Part shown: positions 28,673 to 39,021 of the stretch, piece by piece
Position numbering within the stretch: position 1 is the first letter of the stretch
Layout of the letters: the number at the start of each line of letters is the position of its first letter
Assembly (NCBI GenBank): GCA_021806165.1
Contig: JAJZXY010000001.1
Span: forward strand, 117,951 to 181,950
DNA from: Thermoplasmata archaeon
GTDB lineage: Archaea > Thermoplasmatota > Thermoplasmata > Sysuiplasmatales > Sysuiplasmataceae
DNA length: 64,000 bases
Direction of reading: 5' to 3'
Made by a program: the position numbers and the translations under genes
The notes under the pieces: generated by a model
Seen by the model: the letters and a program-made list of their open reading frames with translations, nothing else
What the model was told of the DNA's origin: nothing
The model's database searches: none

Positions 28673-29134
28673 GTGAACCCGACGGCCGGTCAGCTTGACA
28701 GGACGGATCTGCAGATACTGAAGACGCTGCAGGAGAATGCCAGAATGAGCTACAGGGACATTGCCAAGCATCTCCACCTCTCCCTGAATACTGTCTCAAG
28801 CAGGATAAGAAGGATGGAGGCGGAGGGGACCATTCAGCGCTATTCTGCCATGGTCGATTCTGCCCGGGCAGGTTTCGACATGACGGCGATAATAGGCATA
28901 CAGATTTCCAGGGGAAAACTCCTGGAGGTTCAGCGCAGGATTGCGGCTGACGGGCACGTCTCGGCAGTCTACGATGTCACAGGCGAGTGGGACTCCATAA
29001 TAATAGCAAGGTTTGCCAGCAGGGCGGACCTGAATTCGTTCATCAAGAAGATGCTCACAACCGAATATGTTGTAAGGACGCAGACACAGGTCGTCCTGAA
29101 CACTGTCAAGGAGGATTACGCCCTTCCGCTCTGA
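28673..29134 (+). CDS. Lrp/AsnC family transcriptional regulator
   Basis: LDRTDLQILKTLQENARMSYRDIAKHLHLSLNTVSSRIRRMEAEGTIQRYSAMVD...GEWDSIIIARFAS. Confidence 0.92.
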   Translation: MNPTAGQLDRTDLQILKTLQENARMSYRDIAKHLHLSLNTVSSRIRRMEAEGTIQRYSAMVDSARAGFDMTAIIGIQISRGKLLEVQRRIAADGHVSAVYDVTGEWDSIIIARFASRADLNSFIKKMLTTEYVVRTQTQVVLNTVKEDYALPL

Positions 29135-29321
29135 GAAGCGCAGATTCGAATTTTTGATTCTTCTGCCGTTTTTCGAAACAGGCGGGGAGGCTATTTAAAT
29201 GCGGCAGAAAGGTATAAAAATCCTTCCTCCAAAGCTATTTGTAACCCCCAGGGCCATCCTGTTAATGTAAGTTTGACAGTTGGGATGCTTGACTCCTGTC
29301 TGCTAATGCCGGGGTTTGTAA

Positions 29322-29816
29322 ATGGCAAACAACGGCAGGAGGTCAAACTTTATGGCGGTAACTGAGAAGTTCGGTCTGATATTCGACCCAGTAAAGTGCA
29401 CTGGGTGCAAGGATTGTGAAGCTGCGTGTGTTTCGGCCCACCCGGATGACATCGTCCAGGAGCCCAGGATCAGGATAAGTTTCAACCCTGCGGTTAAGGC
29501 ATACAGCGCCACATACTGCGTCCAGTGCAACGAGTGCGCACCATCGTCCGTCTGCCCTCCAGATCTCATATCATTCGACCGCTCCAATCTTACATGGCTC
29601 CTCGAGGAAGAACGCTGCATAGCATGCAACGCCTGCCTTCCCAAGTGCGACTACAAGGCCATATTCCTCGACCCCACGATGGGTGTGGAGACAGCCTACA
29701 AGTGCGACATGTGCATCGGCGCCGGAGGTCCGAAATGTGTCAGCTCATGCCCCACGCAGGCAATCGCCTTTGCAGTCAGCCCCGCCGAGCGGGTCAAAGG
29801 GAGAGTTCCTGTTTGA
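29322..29816 (+). CDS. 4Fe-4S ferredoxin-type electron-transfer protein (HycB/CooF-like, four Cys clusters)
   Basis: CTGCKDCEAAC; CVQCNECAPSSVCP; CIACNACLPKC; CDMCIGAGGPKCVSSCP. Confidence 0.9.
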   Translation: MANNGRRSNFMAVTEKFGLIFDPVKCTGCKDCEAACVSAHPDDIVQEPRIRISFNPAVKAYSATYCVQCNECAPSSVCPPDLISFDRSNLTWLLEEERCIACNACLPKCDYKAIFLDPTMGVETAYKCDMCIGAGGPKCVSSCPTQAIAFAVSPAERVKGRVPV

Positions 29817-31288
29817 CGGAGGAGGGGCAGCATCCGCAGGCATTGCAGCAGCCCGCTGCCGCGGGTGTCAACGAGTTTCCACTGCCGTCCTGGGTCCCTG
29901 AATGGGCGCTCCATGCTCCTTCCATGAAGGTCATACCGCCAGGGCCGAAGAGCAGGGATGTGGTAAAGCTGGACAAGGAGTATGTGTCGCACGCGTACGA
30001 CAGGGTTTTCACATTCACGATAGACAGGGCTGCCGGCGCCACCGTTGCGGATGTCGACGGCAACCAGTACATCGACTGGACTGCGGGGATAGCCGTAATG
30101 AATGCAGGCTGGGGTCACCCCGCCGTGGTGGATGCAATCAGGCTTCAGTCGGAGAAGCTTGTCCACTCCTTTGCCAATGACACCTATTTCGACAAGGAGG
30201 CAGAGCTGGCCAGACTCCTTTCAGAGATATCCTTCTCAGGCAGGCTGAAGGGAACCTTCTTCGGCAACAGCGGTGCCGAAGCCGTAGGTGCTGCTGCCAA
30301 GCTCTCCACGTACTACACGAGGAAGTATGAGTTCCTCTCATTCTATGGGGCATACCACGGAAGGGTAGGACCGGCCCTCAACTTCACCAGCAAGCTGAAG
30401 TACCGTTTCGGTTTCGGGCCCATGAACAACACACTTTTCGCGCCATATGCCTACTGCTACAGATGCCCGTTCAAGATGGAGTATCCTTCGTGCGACCTCT
30501 ACTGCATGCATTTCATGGAGGAGCAGGTCATGAACCTGGGGGGGAGCACTGGCTCCCTAGCCGCAGTTATAGTCGAACCGGTACAGGGTGAAGGAGGCTA
30601 CATCGTCCCGCCTGACAGGTTCATGCCCTTCCTGAGGAAGTTCTGTGACCGCAACAATGCACTTCTCATTGCAGACGAGGTGCAGGCCGGCCTTGGCAGG
30701 ACGGGCAGGATTTGGAGCAGCGAATGGACCGACACAGTTCCAGACATTCTCGTAACAGGCAAGGCGGTGGGAGGCGGAATCCCTCTGGGCGCCATGATAT
30801 CCAAACCGGAGATAATGAAGCGCTGGAGGCCCGGGGCGCACTCCAGCACGTTCGGCGGCAATGCAATCCAGATGGCTGCAGGTCTGGCCCATATAAATGC
30901 GATTGTAGGCGAGAGGCTTCCCGAGAGGGCCGCCTCTCTGGGCACATACGTGATGCGCAGGCTTAGGGAAATACAGGAGAGGCACGAGATTATGGGCGAC
31001 GTCCGTGGACTCGGCCTGATGATTGGGGTCGAATTTGTAAGGGACAGGAAGAGCAGGGAGCCGCTCGACATAACCCAGCTGCAGGTAAAGTGCTACAGGA
31101 AAGGGCTGCTCACGCTTACAGCCGGCACCTACGGAAACGTTATGCGCATCTCACCTCCGCTCGTTATATCGAGTGAGTTCATGGACAGGGGGCTGGAGAT
31201 ATTCGAGGAGGCAGTCAGGGATTTCGAGCGTGATCTCACCCAGGCGCAGGCGGCCGCCGGCCCGGCAGCTCCACCATCCGCACACTAG
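29813..31288 (+). CDS. Class-III PLP aminotransferase (4-aminobutyrate/ornithine aminotransferase-like, archaeal Cys-motif clade)
   Basis: TTG start overlaps ferredoxin stop (TTGA); GMEY... motifs FFGNSGAEAVGAA, CYRCPFKMEYPSCDLYC, LLIADEVQAGLGRTGRIW, VTGKAVGGGIPLGAM, STFGGN. Confidence 0.88.
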   Translation: MTEEGQHPQALQQPAAAGVNEFPLPSWVPEWALHAPSMKVIPPGPKSRDVVKLDKEYVSHAYDRVFTFTIDRAAGATVADVDGNQYIDWTAGIAVMNAGWGHPAVVDAIRLQSEKLVHSFANDTYFDKEAELARLLSEISFSGRLKGTFFGNSGAEAVGAAAKLSTYYTRKYEFLSFYGAYHGRVGPALNFTSKLKYRFGFGPMNNTLFAPYAYCYRCPFKMEYPSCDLYCMHFMEEQVMNLGGSTGSLAAVIVEPVQGEGGYIVPPDRFMPFLRKFCDRNNALLIADEVQAGLGRTGRIWSSEWTDTVPDILVTGKAVGGGIPLGAMISKPEIMKRWRPGAHSSTFGGNAIQMAAGLAHINAIVGERLPERAASLGTYVMRRLREIQERHEIMGDVRGLGLMIGVEFVRDRKSREPLDITQLQVKCYRKGLLTLTAGTYGNVMRISPPLVISSEFMDRGLEIFEEAVRDFERDLTQAQAAAGPAAPPSAH

Positions 31289-32649
31289 AGCGGAGACGCC
31301 ATGTAATCGAATGTCGACTCCATGACCTCAAGCGTCCTTGCAAGGTCGGGCTTTGTCAGTGCGGTGGAAATAAAGGCTGGCCTGCCAGGAAAGAGGAATA
31401 TGCCCTTGTTGGCCAGGCAGAGGTCGAACAGCTGCCTTGCGGATGCGTCCGCCTTCGAGATGTCCCTGTAGTTGGTTATCTTTCCCCTGGTGAAAACCAG
31501 GTTGAGTATTGATGATATTCCAAGCACCTGAGCCCTGAGGCCGTAGGTCTGCTCCAGCCCCTCTATCTCCTTCCTGATGGTCTGCGTGATCTTCTCCAGG
31601 TAAGGGTAAGTGCCCTCCTTCTTAAGCTGGTAGAGCGTGGCAAGTCCGGCGGCCATGGATAAACTGTTGCCGTTGTATGTGCCGGAGTGGTAGACGCTCA
31701 TCTCCCCCCTTCTGCCTGGAACAAGCGGGTCCATGAACTCCCTCAATCCGGCCACGGCTCCGACTGGCAGGCCGCCGCCGAGTATCTTGCCGAGCGCAGT
31801 CATGTCAGGAGTGACCCTGTACTTCTCCTGCATGCCGCCCAGTCCCACCCTGAAGCCGGTTGTTATCTCGTCGAATATAAGCGGTATGTCATACTTCTCG
31901 GTGAGCTCGCGGACACCTCTGACAAAATCCCTGCCGGCCGGCCTGTACCCCCCGCCAAGCGGTTCCATTATCACACATGCCAGCTCCCTCCTGTTCTTCC
32001 TGATCAGCAGGGCTGTTTCCTCCAGCCTGTTGAATGGCATTACCAGCGTGTTGTAGAGGGAGTGCTCGCTGACATCCTCTGAGGCTGCAAACGGGTAGGG
32101 TGCCCTGGCAGGTCCCCCCTCCCCCCTGGGAACGCTCGCGCTTACAAGCCCGTAGTCGAATGAGCCATGGCAGAAACCCTCGAACTTGCCAACCTTGCTC
32201 CTCTTTCCCCTGGAGAGAGCAAGCCTGATTGCGAGCATGTTTGCTTCAGAACCGCTGGATGTGAACCGCACCCTCTCGGCGGACCTGACTATGTCCGTGA
32301 TCTCTGTTGCCAGCTGCAGCTCAAGCGGGTTCGGGACGCCCGTGACGCTTGTCCCGTACGTCTCCATTGTGTTCTCAAGCGACTGGTGCACCCGCCTGTT
32401 GCCGTGGCCCAGAATAAGCGAACCTGCGGCCATGTTGTAGTCAATGTACGCGTTGCCGTCGAAATCGAAAATCATGGCACCGGAGGCATGCTCGACCTGG
32501 ATCGGGTAGGGCTGGAAGAAAAAGTCCTCTCCGCTGACACCGCCCGGCATGATCCTCCTCCCCCTCACCCATGCCTCCCTGGACGAAGCGCTCCTCTTCT
32601 TGAAAATGCGGAGCTGGCGGGAAAGCTTCCTTGTTATATCATGTATCAA
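31285..32649 (-). CDS. Glutamate-1-semialdehyde aminomutase-like class-III aminotransferase
   Basis: RGRRIMPGGVSGEDFFFQPYPIQVEHASGAMIFDFDGNAYIDYNMAAG...FTSSGSEANMLAIRLA...IMEPLGGG...LIFDEITTGFRVGLGGMQEKYRVTPDMTALGKILGGGLPVGA. Confidence 0.85.
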   Translation of the reverse strand: MIHDITRKLSRQLRIFKKRSASSREAWVRGRRIMPGGVSGEDFFFQPYPIQVEHASGAMIFDFDGNAYIDYNMAAGSLILGHGNRRVHQSLENTMETYGTSVTGVPNPLELQLATEITDIVRSAERVRFTSSGSEANMLAIRLALSRGKRSKVGKFEGFCHGSFDYGLVSASVPRGEGGPARAPYPFAASEDVSEHSLYNTLVMPFNRLEETALLIRKNRRELACVIMEPLGGGYRPAGRDFVRGVRELTEKYDIPLIFDEITTGFRVGLGGMQEKYRVTPDMTALGKILGGGLPVGAVAGLREFMDPLVPGRRGEMSVYHSGTYNGNSLSMAAGLATLYQLKKEGTYPYLEKITQTIRKEIEGLEQTYGLRAQVLGISSILNLVFTRGKITNYRDISKADASARQLFDLCLANKGIFLFPGRPAFISTALTKPDLARTLEVMESTFDYMASPL

Positions 32650-32818
32650 TTGCCTTCACCCGTCATGTTCCTACTGCCTGCTCCTTAATGCGGCCGCCGC
32701 ATTAGAAACTAATCCCCTCCTCATGCTGCAGCCGAGAGTCACATTTCTGATTTTCGTGGGGAAAGTTAGTTAATACAGGTTTGAGAAGGAAGGGTGCCTC
32801 TCAAGGCAGAGTGAATGC

Positions 32819-35644
32819 ATGAAGATCATACCCATTGCGCTTGTTGCTCTGCTTGTGCTGTCCGGCCTTCTGGTGCTGGTACCTGCACATGCATCCGCGG
32901 CCTCACGCTCTGACGTAGTGACTACGAACAACGTGTACGGCAATCAGCAGAACAGGTTTACAGTTGACGGAGCAATGTTCTTTTCCGTCTATCTGAACGT
33001 GAGCAGCCAGCAGACTGTTACCCTTTCCGTGATAAACACAACCAGCGGCAGTACACTGCAGTCCATGAACGTCGCAACTTCCAGCGCAGGTGTCTACCAG
33101 TCATGGGTTGTAAGCAACTTCAACTTCTTCGACCTCAGCTACTACTCCCCAGGAAGCTACAAGCTCCAGCTCAGCTACCGTGGTAGCGCAGTGGCAAACG
33201 CCTCCTTCACCATATCATACCCTGTGTACACTTCGTATGTGCGCACCACGCTGTCCAGCTATGTGAAGAACAACGACTACTACCTGTCGGGCAGCAAGGT
33301 GTATGTCAGCATACTGACGGTGGACCAGTTCGGCAACCCCATGTCCGGCAACACAAGCGCATCCCTCTATGAAATGCTCTATTCGGGGATGGCAAACACA
33401 TCACAGGACTACCTGATACACAGCTACCTGGTGCCCAACGATTATGGCATTGTCGACACAGCTTTCTATTCGGGATATGTCGGCTATATCACTGGTGCAT
33501 ACAACATCACCATAGAATTCGGCGGTTACCCTGCCGGGTCCAACAACTATTCACCAGTGACAGGCAGGGGATCATTCTTCCTCATATCGCCAACGCTGAC
33601 AATATCGCCGTACAAGCCGAGCGATATCTACGGGCAGGGAACCAATCTCACATTCCAGGGCTACTTCGCGCCATTCAGCGGCAGCATCAACGTGTCCATC
33701 GTGAGCTACAACAGCGGCGCGGTGATATACAGGCAGAGCAACATACAGCTCTCAGGCGGCTACTGGAACGGCAGCTACTATGTCAACTACAGCGTCCCTG
33801 ACGGGATGTACTACCTTAACGCTTCCGAAGCTTCCAACAACTATTCACTCTTCAGCAACACCCTGTATTTCCAGGCGCTTGAACTGTCTGCTTACTCAAA
33901 CCAGCGGTACTACCTCCCGGGAGAGCCTGCGAGCATATTCTATACAGTCACCAACACGTCAAACAATGCTCCGGGGACAGGTGTCAACGTGTCCTACACG
34001 ATGAACTACACCACCACAAACGGGAGGCAGTCACTTGGCGGAATAGTCTCGGGCGGCCTGCTGAACCTTGTGATACCGTCAACAGCTGTAATTCCCTCCA
34101 CCGTGAGGGTCAAGCTGACGGCCGTGGACAGCTTTGGCCACAACGCAACCGAAACACTCGACCTGAGAGTATCCTCGCTGCTCGGCAGCGTGGAAACAAG
34201 CCAGTCAACATATTTCCAGGCTGAACCGGTGATAGTCTCTGTCTTTGCAATGGCGGGCAACTCGCTTTCATTCACTTCGCCTGTTGCGGGAGCATCCGTT
34301 TATGTCAACGTGTCAATAGGCGGGTCCGTCGTTTCATCCTACAGCAGCAGCGCGCTCACCACCAATGCACAGGGCAATGCCTCATACGTGTTCATGCTCG
34401 GCAGGAACGTGACCGTCGGGACATACACGGTCAGCGCAAGCATCAGGGCATACGACTGGTCCAACACCACCACAACAAGATTTACCGTGGCGAAGCAGAC
34501 ACCCGAGTACGCACTGCAGCTGGTTCCAGGGCAGTCGTCATATGTGGGCGGGCAGATGTTCTCAATGACATGGGCGCTGATAAACAACGGAACAGCGGTC
34601 ACACCAGCATTCGCCTCCTATGCGGCGGCGATAGGCAACAGTGTCGTGGCGGCCGGCACCAACTCCAACGGCAGGATATCATTCCAGCTGCCTTCGGGCA
34701 TGTCAGGCACTCTGTTCATCGAGGTCAGTGCATCTGACGCGCGCGGCAATTCGGCCACTTCTTATGCCGAGGCAAGCGTGAGCCAGGCTGTCCTGATTGT
34801 CAATCCGAGCACAACTGAGTACTCACCGTCCGCGGTTGTCACATTCAGCTACCAGATTGTCGGTGCAGGCTATTCCTCGCCTGTATACTTCTACAAAATA
34901 ACCGACCAGGCTGGAAACAACGTGCTGTCTGGTACAACCACGGCATCCTCCTTCAGGTTCAATGTTCCCGCAAGCCCGTCAGACCAGTACACTGTGGAGA
35001 TAACCGCAACCAACTCGACCTCCGGAGGAGTTCTGACGCAGTCGGTGACCATATACGAGCTGTCAGGCCTCCAGTTCGCCTTCTCGATATCCCAGTCGAG
35101 CTATGTCACAGGCACATATTCTCCGGGCCAGACTGTGAAGCTCTTCTACCGCATCTCGACTCTCGGCCCAAGCTCACCCTCGAGCACATATGACATATAC
35201 GTCTGGATATCAGGCTTCTACGACTCCTACAGGGAGTATACCGTTTCCGCGCAGTCAGGCACCCTGTCATACCAGATACCCTCAGGTGTCGGTCAGGGAA
35301 GCTACAGCATATCCGCATACGCCGTTTCACTTCCGGGAAACAGCTACACGCCCACAATAGGCCAGTCACTTCGTGTTTCCGGCGTTGAGCCTTTCTGGAA
35401 CTACAATGTCGTGGGCGGTGTCAGCCTCGGCTCGGCAATAATGGGCATTGTAACGCTCATAGCTCTGGCACTTGCTGTGATTGCATACAGCGGCCAGAGG
35501 GCGCACAACGAGAAGGGGCCAAGGGGCGGCAGCGGCGGCCAGCAGCCAAAGGCGCGTGAGACCCAGGAGCAGGCACCGGCGGAAAAGAAGGCCGATGAGC
35601 CATCCGCCGGCAGCCAGGCGGGCGACGGAAATCAGTCATCCTGA
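32819..35644 (+). CDS. Large membrane-anchored surface protein with Ig/macroglobulin-like repeats and charged cytoplasmic tail
   Basis: Signal MKIIPIALVALLVLSGLLVLVPAHASA; repeats of MG-like strands (YSNQRYYLPGEPASIFYTVTN..., SSYVGGQMFSMTWALINNGT..., PSTTEYSPSAVVTFSYQI...); TM SLGSAIMGIVTLIALALAVIAYS then EKGPRGGSGGQQPKARETQEQAPAEKKADEPS. Confidence 0.8.
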   Translation: MKIIPIALVALLVLSGLLVLVPAHASAASRSDVVTTNNVYGNQQNRFTVDGAMFFSVYLNVSSQQTVTLSVINTTSGSTLQSMNVATSSAGVYQSWVVSNFNFFDLSYYSPGSYKLQLSYRGSAVANASFTISYPVYTSYVRTTLSSYVKNNDYYLSGSKVYVSILTVDQFGNPMSGNTSASLYEMLYSGMANTSQDYLIHSYLVPNDYGIVDTAFYSGYVGYITGAYNITIEFGGYPAGSNNYSPVTGRGSFFLISPTLTISPYKPSDIYGQGTNLTFQGYFAPFSGSINVSIVSYNSGAVIYRQSNIQLSGGYWNGSYYVNYSVPDGMYYLNASEASNNYSLFSNTLYFQALELSAYSNQRYYLPGEPASIFYTVTNTSNNAPGTGVNVSYTMNYTTTNGRQSLGGIVSGGLLNLVIPSTAVIPSTVRVKLTAVDSFGHNATETLDLRVSSLLGSVETSQSTYFQAEPVIVSVFAMAGNSLSFTSPVAGASVYVNVSIGGSVVSSYSSSALTTNAQGNASYVFMLGRNVTVGTYTVSASIRAYDWSNTTTTRFTVAKQTPEYALQLVPGQSSYVGGQMFSMTWALINNGTAVTPAFASYAAAIGNSVVAAGTNSNGRISFQLPSGMSGTLFIEVSASDARGNSATSYAEASVSQAVLIVNPSTTEYSPSAVVTFSYQIVGAGYSSPVYFYKITDQAGNNVLSGTTTASSFRFNVPASPSDQYTVEITATNSTSGGVLTQSVTIYELSGLQFAFSISQSSYVTGTYSPGQTVKLFYRISTLGPSSPSSTYDIYVWISGFYDSYREYTVSAQSGTLSYQIPSGVGQGSYSISAYAVSLPGNSYTPTIGQSLRVSGVEPFWNYNVVGGVSLGSAIMGIVTLIALALAVIAYSGQRAHNEKGPRGGSGGQQPKARETQEQAPAEKKADEPSAGSQAGDGNQSS

Positions 35645-35672
35645 ACAGGCTGTTGCCAAATTACTTAACCAA

Positions 35673-36497
35673 TCATTTACCCTCTATCTTTATTGAGCAG
35701 TAGGCCACGACCTCGTGCATCGGTCTCACAAGGCCTGAGTGGCCGTAAGCCAGCATGGTAGCCGATTGGAAATCCACAGCGCAGAGCATTGCCATTACAG
35801 GACCGTAGCCGCACATGCTTATGTCCCTCCCGATCACAGCCTCGTACAGCCCTTCCGGATCGTTGGCCAGAATCCTTTCGATGGCAACCATGTCCTTCTT
35901 TCTTGCTTCCTCCGGGGCTATGTAGTGTGAAAAGTCGCTCGACGCCACGACCACCGCATCAACGCCTTCAAGGGCCTTCCTGACTCTCTCACCGACACGC
36001 CTCGCGCTCTCGTAGTCCTGTGCACCCATGCAGATGGGGACAAACCTAGCATGATCGTCCATGAACTTCAGGAAAGGGAGCTGCACCTCGATTGAGTGTT
36101 CAGATGCCTGCGCCACGTCATCAAATTCCAGGAGTCCCCCGCTCATCTTCTCCGAAAGCGCCGCGTCCACCTCTGCCTTTCCCAGGGGCGTCATAAAATC
36201 CTCGGTGGACAGTGCAGCCTTCGGGGATGTAGCGTAGTGGTTCGGCCCGATTACAACAAAGACTTCAGGCAGCCCGTCCTTCCATATCTCCATGTAGGAA
36301 TGTGCCGCGAACGGACCCGAATACATCAGGCCGGCATGCGGGACCACAACACCCCGTATTCTCCTCCTCTTCCCGGCCCCCTCCCGGCCAGGGACTCTTC
36401 CAGGGCCGAGAGGCGACTTAAAACAGCTCTCAACCTCGGCCCTCAGCGCCCCGGCATCTCGCTCATAAAATGCTCCAGCTACCGCAGGGTATCTCAA
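35673..36497 (-). CDS. MEMO1 family protein (AmmeMemoRadiSam system protein B)
   Basis: MRYPAVAGAFYERDAGALRAEVESCF...VVVPHAGLMYSGPFAAHSY...VIGPNHYAT...SEHSIEVQLPFLKFM...VASSDFSHYIAPEEARKKD. Confidence 0.93.
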   Translation of the reverse strand: MRYPAVAGAFYERDAGALRAEVESCFKSPLGPGRVPGREGAGKRRRIRGVVVPHAGLMYSGPFAAHSYMEIWKDGLPEVFVVIGPNHYATSPKAALSTEDFMTPLGKAEVDAALSEKMSGGLLEFDDVAQASEHSIEVQLPFLKFMDDHARFVPICMGAQDYESARRVGERVRKALEGVDAVVVASSDFSHYIAPEEARKKDMVAIERILANDPEGLYEAVIGRDISMCGYGPVMAMLCAVDFQSATMLAYGHSGLVRPMHEVVAYCSIKIEGK

Positions 36498-36533
36498 AAT
36501 ACCACCGCAGTACAGTAGGGGTGAGGGAGCCGA

Positions 36534-37151
36534 TTAAATTGACGCCTCGAAGTCATCAACCGTCTGGATGAATTCCTCGTTCGTCTTTATGAGCCCCCTT
36601 GCCTTCATGACCTCCCGTGTCAGGAGCCAGTAAATGCAGGCAAGAGCCCTTCTTCCCTTGTTGTTGGTGGGGACGACAAGGTCCACATTCCTTGTCTCGT
36701 TATTTGCATCGCAGAGACCCACAATCGGAATGCCTATGTTAAGTGCTTCATGCAGCGCCTGCTGGTCGGCCGAGGGGTCCGTGACAAACAGCACCTCGGG
36801 CTCTGTAAACTCAGGAAGGTTCGGGTTTGTCATCGTCCCCGGCACAAAGCGTCCCGGCATCGACTTTGCAGCAATCATGTCCGCAAACATCTTCGCCGGC
36901 TTCTGCCCGTACTGCCTCGCCGAGACTATCAGAACGTTCTGCGGGTCGAACCTTGCCAGGAACTTTGCAGCCACCCTGATCCTGAAATCAGTCTGCTTGA
37001 TGTCAAGAACGTAAAGGCCGTCGCTCCTGACCTTGAAGATGAACTTCTTCATGTCGGCGCTTTTCTGCTGAGTGCCGATGTGGACTCCCGATGTGAGGTA
37101 GGTGTCCTCGGGTATCAGGAATTCTTCTGTTCTGGGCTCCTCGCTCATCAT
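36534..37151 (-). CDS. rps2: 30S ribosomal protein S2
   Basis: [51 protein letters not shown]...[52 protein letters not shown]. Confidence 0.96.
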   Translation of the reverse strand: MMSEEPRTEEFLIPEDTYLTSGVHIGTQQKSADMKKFIFKVRSDGLYVLDIKQTDFRIRVAAKFLARFDPQNVLIVSARQYGQKPAKMFADMIAAKSMPGRFVPGTMTNPNLPEFTEPEVLFVTDPSADQQALHEALNIGIPIVGLCDANNETRNVDLVVPTNNKGRRALACIYWLLTREVMKARGLIKTNEEFIQTVDDFEASI

Positions 37152-37160
37152 ATGGCATAC

Positions 37161-37349
37161 CTAGTTGTTTGTCCTCTTCCGTCTAACTGTCATTGGTATT
37201 AAGTCTTTGCTGAACTCAAGCATTGAAATATCGACCGGGTCTATCATCTCGGGCGGCACTTCGACAAGAATGGGTGCACCCATGGAAATCTGCAGTGCCC
37301 TGGCGCCTATGATGCGTGCCCTTTCAAATCTTGTATATTTAAAATCCAA
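37161..37349 (-). CDS. rpoK: DNA-directed RNA polymerase subunit K
   Basis: [42 protein letters not shown]; position directly upstream of rps2 is typical for archaea. Confidence 0.95.
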   Translation of the reverse strand: MDFKYTRFERARIIGARALQISMGAPILVEVPPEMIDPVDISMLEFSKDLIPMTVRRKRTNN

Positions 37350-37687
37350 TTAAATGCACCTAGGTGAATCCCCCTGTATTGGAGTACCTTTTATAAGCCT
37401 TTCGTGATTAACTTCAGCACGGTGGCCGCTCCCCGCGTGATAGCACGTGTCAAATACGCCCCGCAGACTTCGTTGCTTTTCTATTACGCCATACTAAATT
37501 CGTAAATATTTATATATGTAACATCTAGCCGACTCTTCACCGTCTGTTTAAATACTCTGAAGATGCACGCATGTCATACGGCTGTATTTTTATACATTCG
37601 TGGCATTGCTGCGCTGCCTGCAGTCAACAGCGCCACCTGCCTGCCTTTTAAAGCTGTGGACACCACTTCCATGGCCGAGGTGGTTTC

Positions 37688-39016
37688 ATGTCCAATGTAC
37701 CTGATATCAAGGTCACCCCCCCCGGTCCTTCGGCCAGGGAGATTATCGCGAAGGATGAACATTATGTTGCAACAACCACAAAGAGCCTGCCCGTTGTCGC
37801 GCGCAGTGCAAAGGGTCTTGTGGTGGAGGATGTGGATGGTAACCTGCTTCTCGACTTCTCGAGCGGCATCAGCGTCCTCAACACAGGCCACTGCCATCCC
37901 AGGGTTGTGGAAGCAGTCAGGAAGCAGTCTGGAGAACTCATGCACTTTGCCGGGACGGACTTCTATTACGATTTGCAGGCATCCCTTGCCCAGAGGCTCT
38001 CCGAGATTACGCCGGGGCCCCCTGAGAAGAAGGTATTCTTCGGAAACAGCGGAGCCGAGTCCATAGAGGCCGCAATTAAGATCGCCAAGTGGTCGACACA
38101 GCGCATGAGGGTCATTGCATTCATAGGTGCATTCCACGGGAGGACAACTGGTGCCCTGTCACTCACGGCGAGCAAGAATGTGCAGAAGCAGAGGTTCTTT
38201 CCGACGATGGATGGCGTCACCCATATACCGTTTGCAAACTGCTACAGGTGCCCATATCACCTCGAATACCCTTCGTGCGATCTCTGGTGCGCCAAGACGC
38301 TCGATGAGACATACCTGAGCACCTTTGTGCCGCCTGACGAGGTCGCGGCGCTGTTCGGGGAGCCTGTCCAGGGGGAGGGCGGATACATAGTGCCGCCGAA
38401 GGAGTTCTACCCGACCATCAGGAAGACGCTTGACAAGTATGGCATTCTCCTTGTGGACGACGAGGTCCAGGCAGGACTGGGGCGTACAGGCAGAATGTGG
38501 GGTATAGAGCACTGGGGTATCTACCCAGACATTCTGACAATCTCAAAATCACTAGGGTCAGGAATACCCATATCGGCAACGGTCTTCAGGAAGGAGCTCG
38601 ATTTCGGGGTGCAGGGAGCGCATTCCAACACATTCGGTGGAAATCTTGTCGGGTGCGCAGCCTCGCTGGCCACACTGGATGTTCTGAGCGAGGAGAAGCT
38701 TGTCGAACGGTCGGAAAAGATGGGTGCCTATTTCAGGAAGAGGCTCGAGGAGCTGCAGGAGAAGCATGAGCTGATAGGCGATGTCAGGGGCCTCGGGCTT
38801 ATGCTGGCAATAGAGCTGGTCAGGGACCGCAGGACAAAGGATTTCGCCACGGCCGAAAGGGACAGGGTGATAGCCGAAGCTTTCAGGAGGGGCCTCATAC
38901 TCCTTGGGTGCGGCAGATCCGGCATAAGGCTGATACCCTCACTTACGGTAACGGAGGAGCAGATAGACACCGCCCTGGCTATTCTCGACGAGTCTCTCTC
39001 CACTGTCGCCAAGTGA
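37688..39016 (+). CDS. Class-III PLP aminotransferase (archaeal Cys-motif clade), paralog of 29813..31288
   Basis: FFGNSGAESIEAAIKIAKW, CYRCPYHLEYPSCDLWC, LLVDDEVQAGLGRTGRMW, TISKSLGSGIPISA, NTFGGN. Confidence 0.9.
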   Translation: MSNVPDIKVTPPGPSAREIIAKDEHYVATTTKSLPVVARSAKGLVVEDVDGNLLLDFSSGISVLNTGHCHPRVVEAVRKQSGELMHFAGTDFYYDLQASLAQRLSEITPGPPEKKVFFGNSGAESIEAAIKIAKWSTQRMRVIAFIGAFHGRTTGALSLTASKNVQKQRFFPTMDGVTHIPFANCYRCPYHLEYPSCDLWCAKTLDETYLSTFVPPDEVAALFGEPVQGEGGYIVPPKEFYPTIRKTLDKYGILLVDDEVQAGLGRTGRMWGIEHWGIYPDILTISKSLGSGIPISATVFRKELDFGVQGAHSNTFGGNLVGCAASLATLDVLSEEKLVERSEKMGAYFRKRLEELQEKHELIGDVRGLGLMLAIELVRDRRTKDFATAERDRVIAEAFRRGLILLGCGRSGIRLIPSLTVTEEQIDTALAILDESLSTVAK

Positions 39017-39021
39017 AAAAA

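Noticed and set aside
32819-35644. Tested whether Ser/Thr/Asn-rich repeats at DNA level form a tandem-repeat array
   Set aside because: Similarity is at protein-domain level only; no near-identical DNA repeats noticed by eye.
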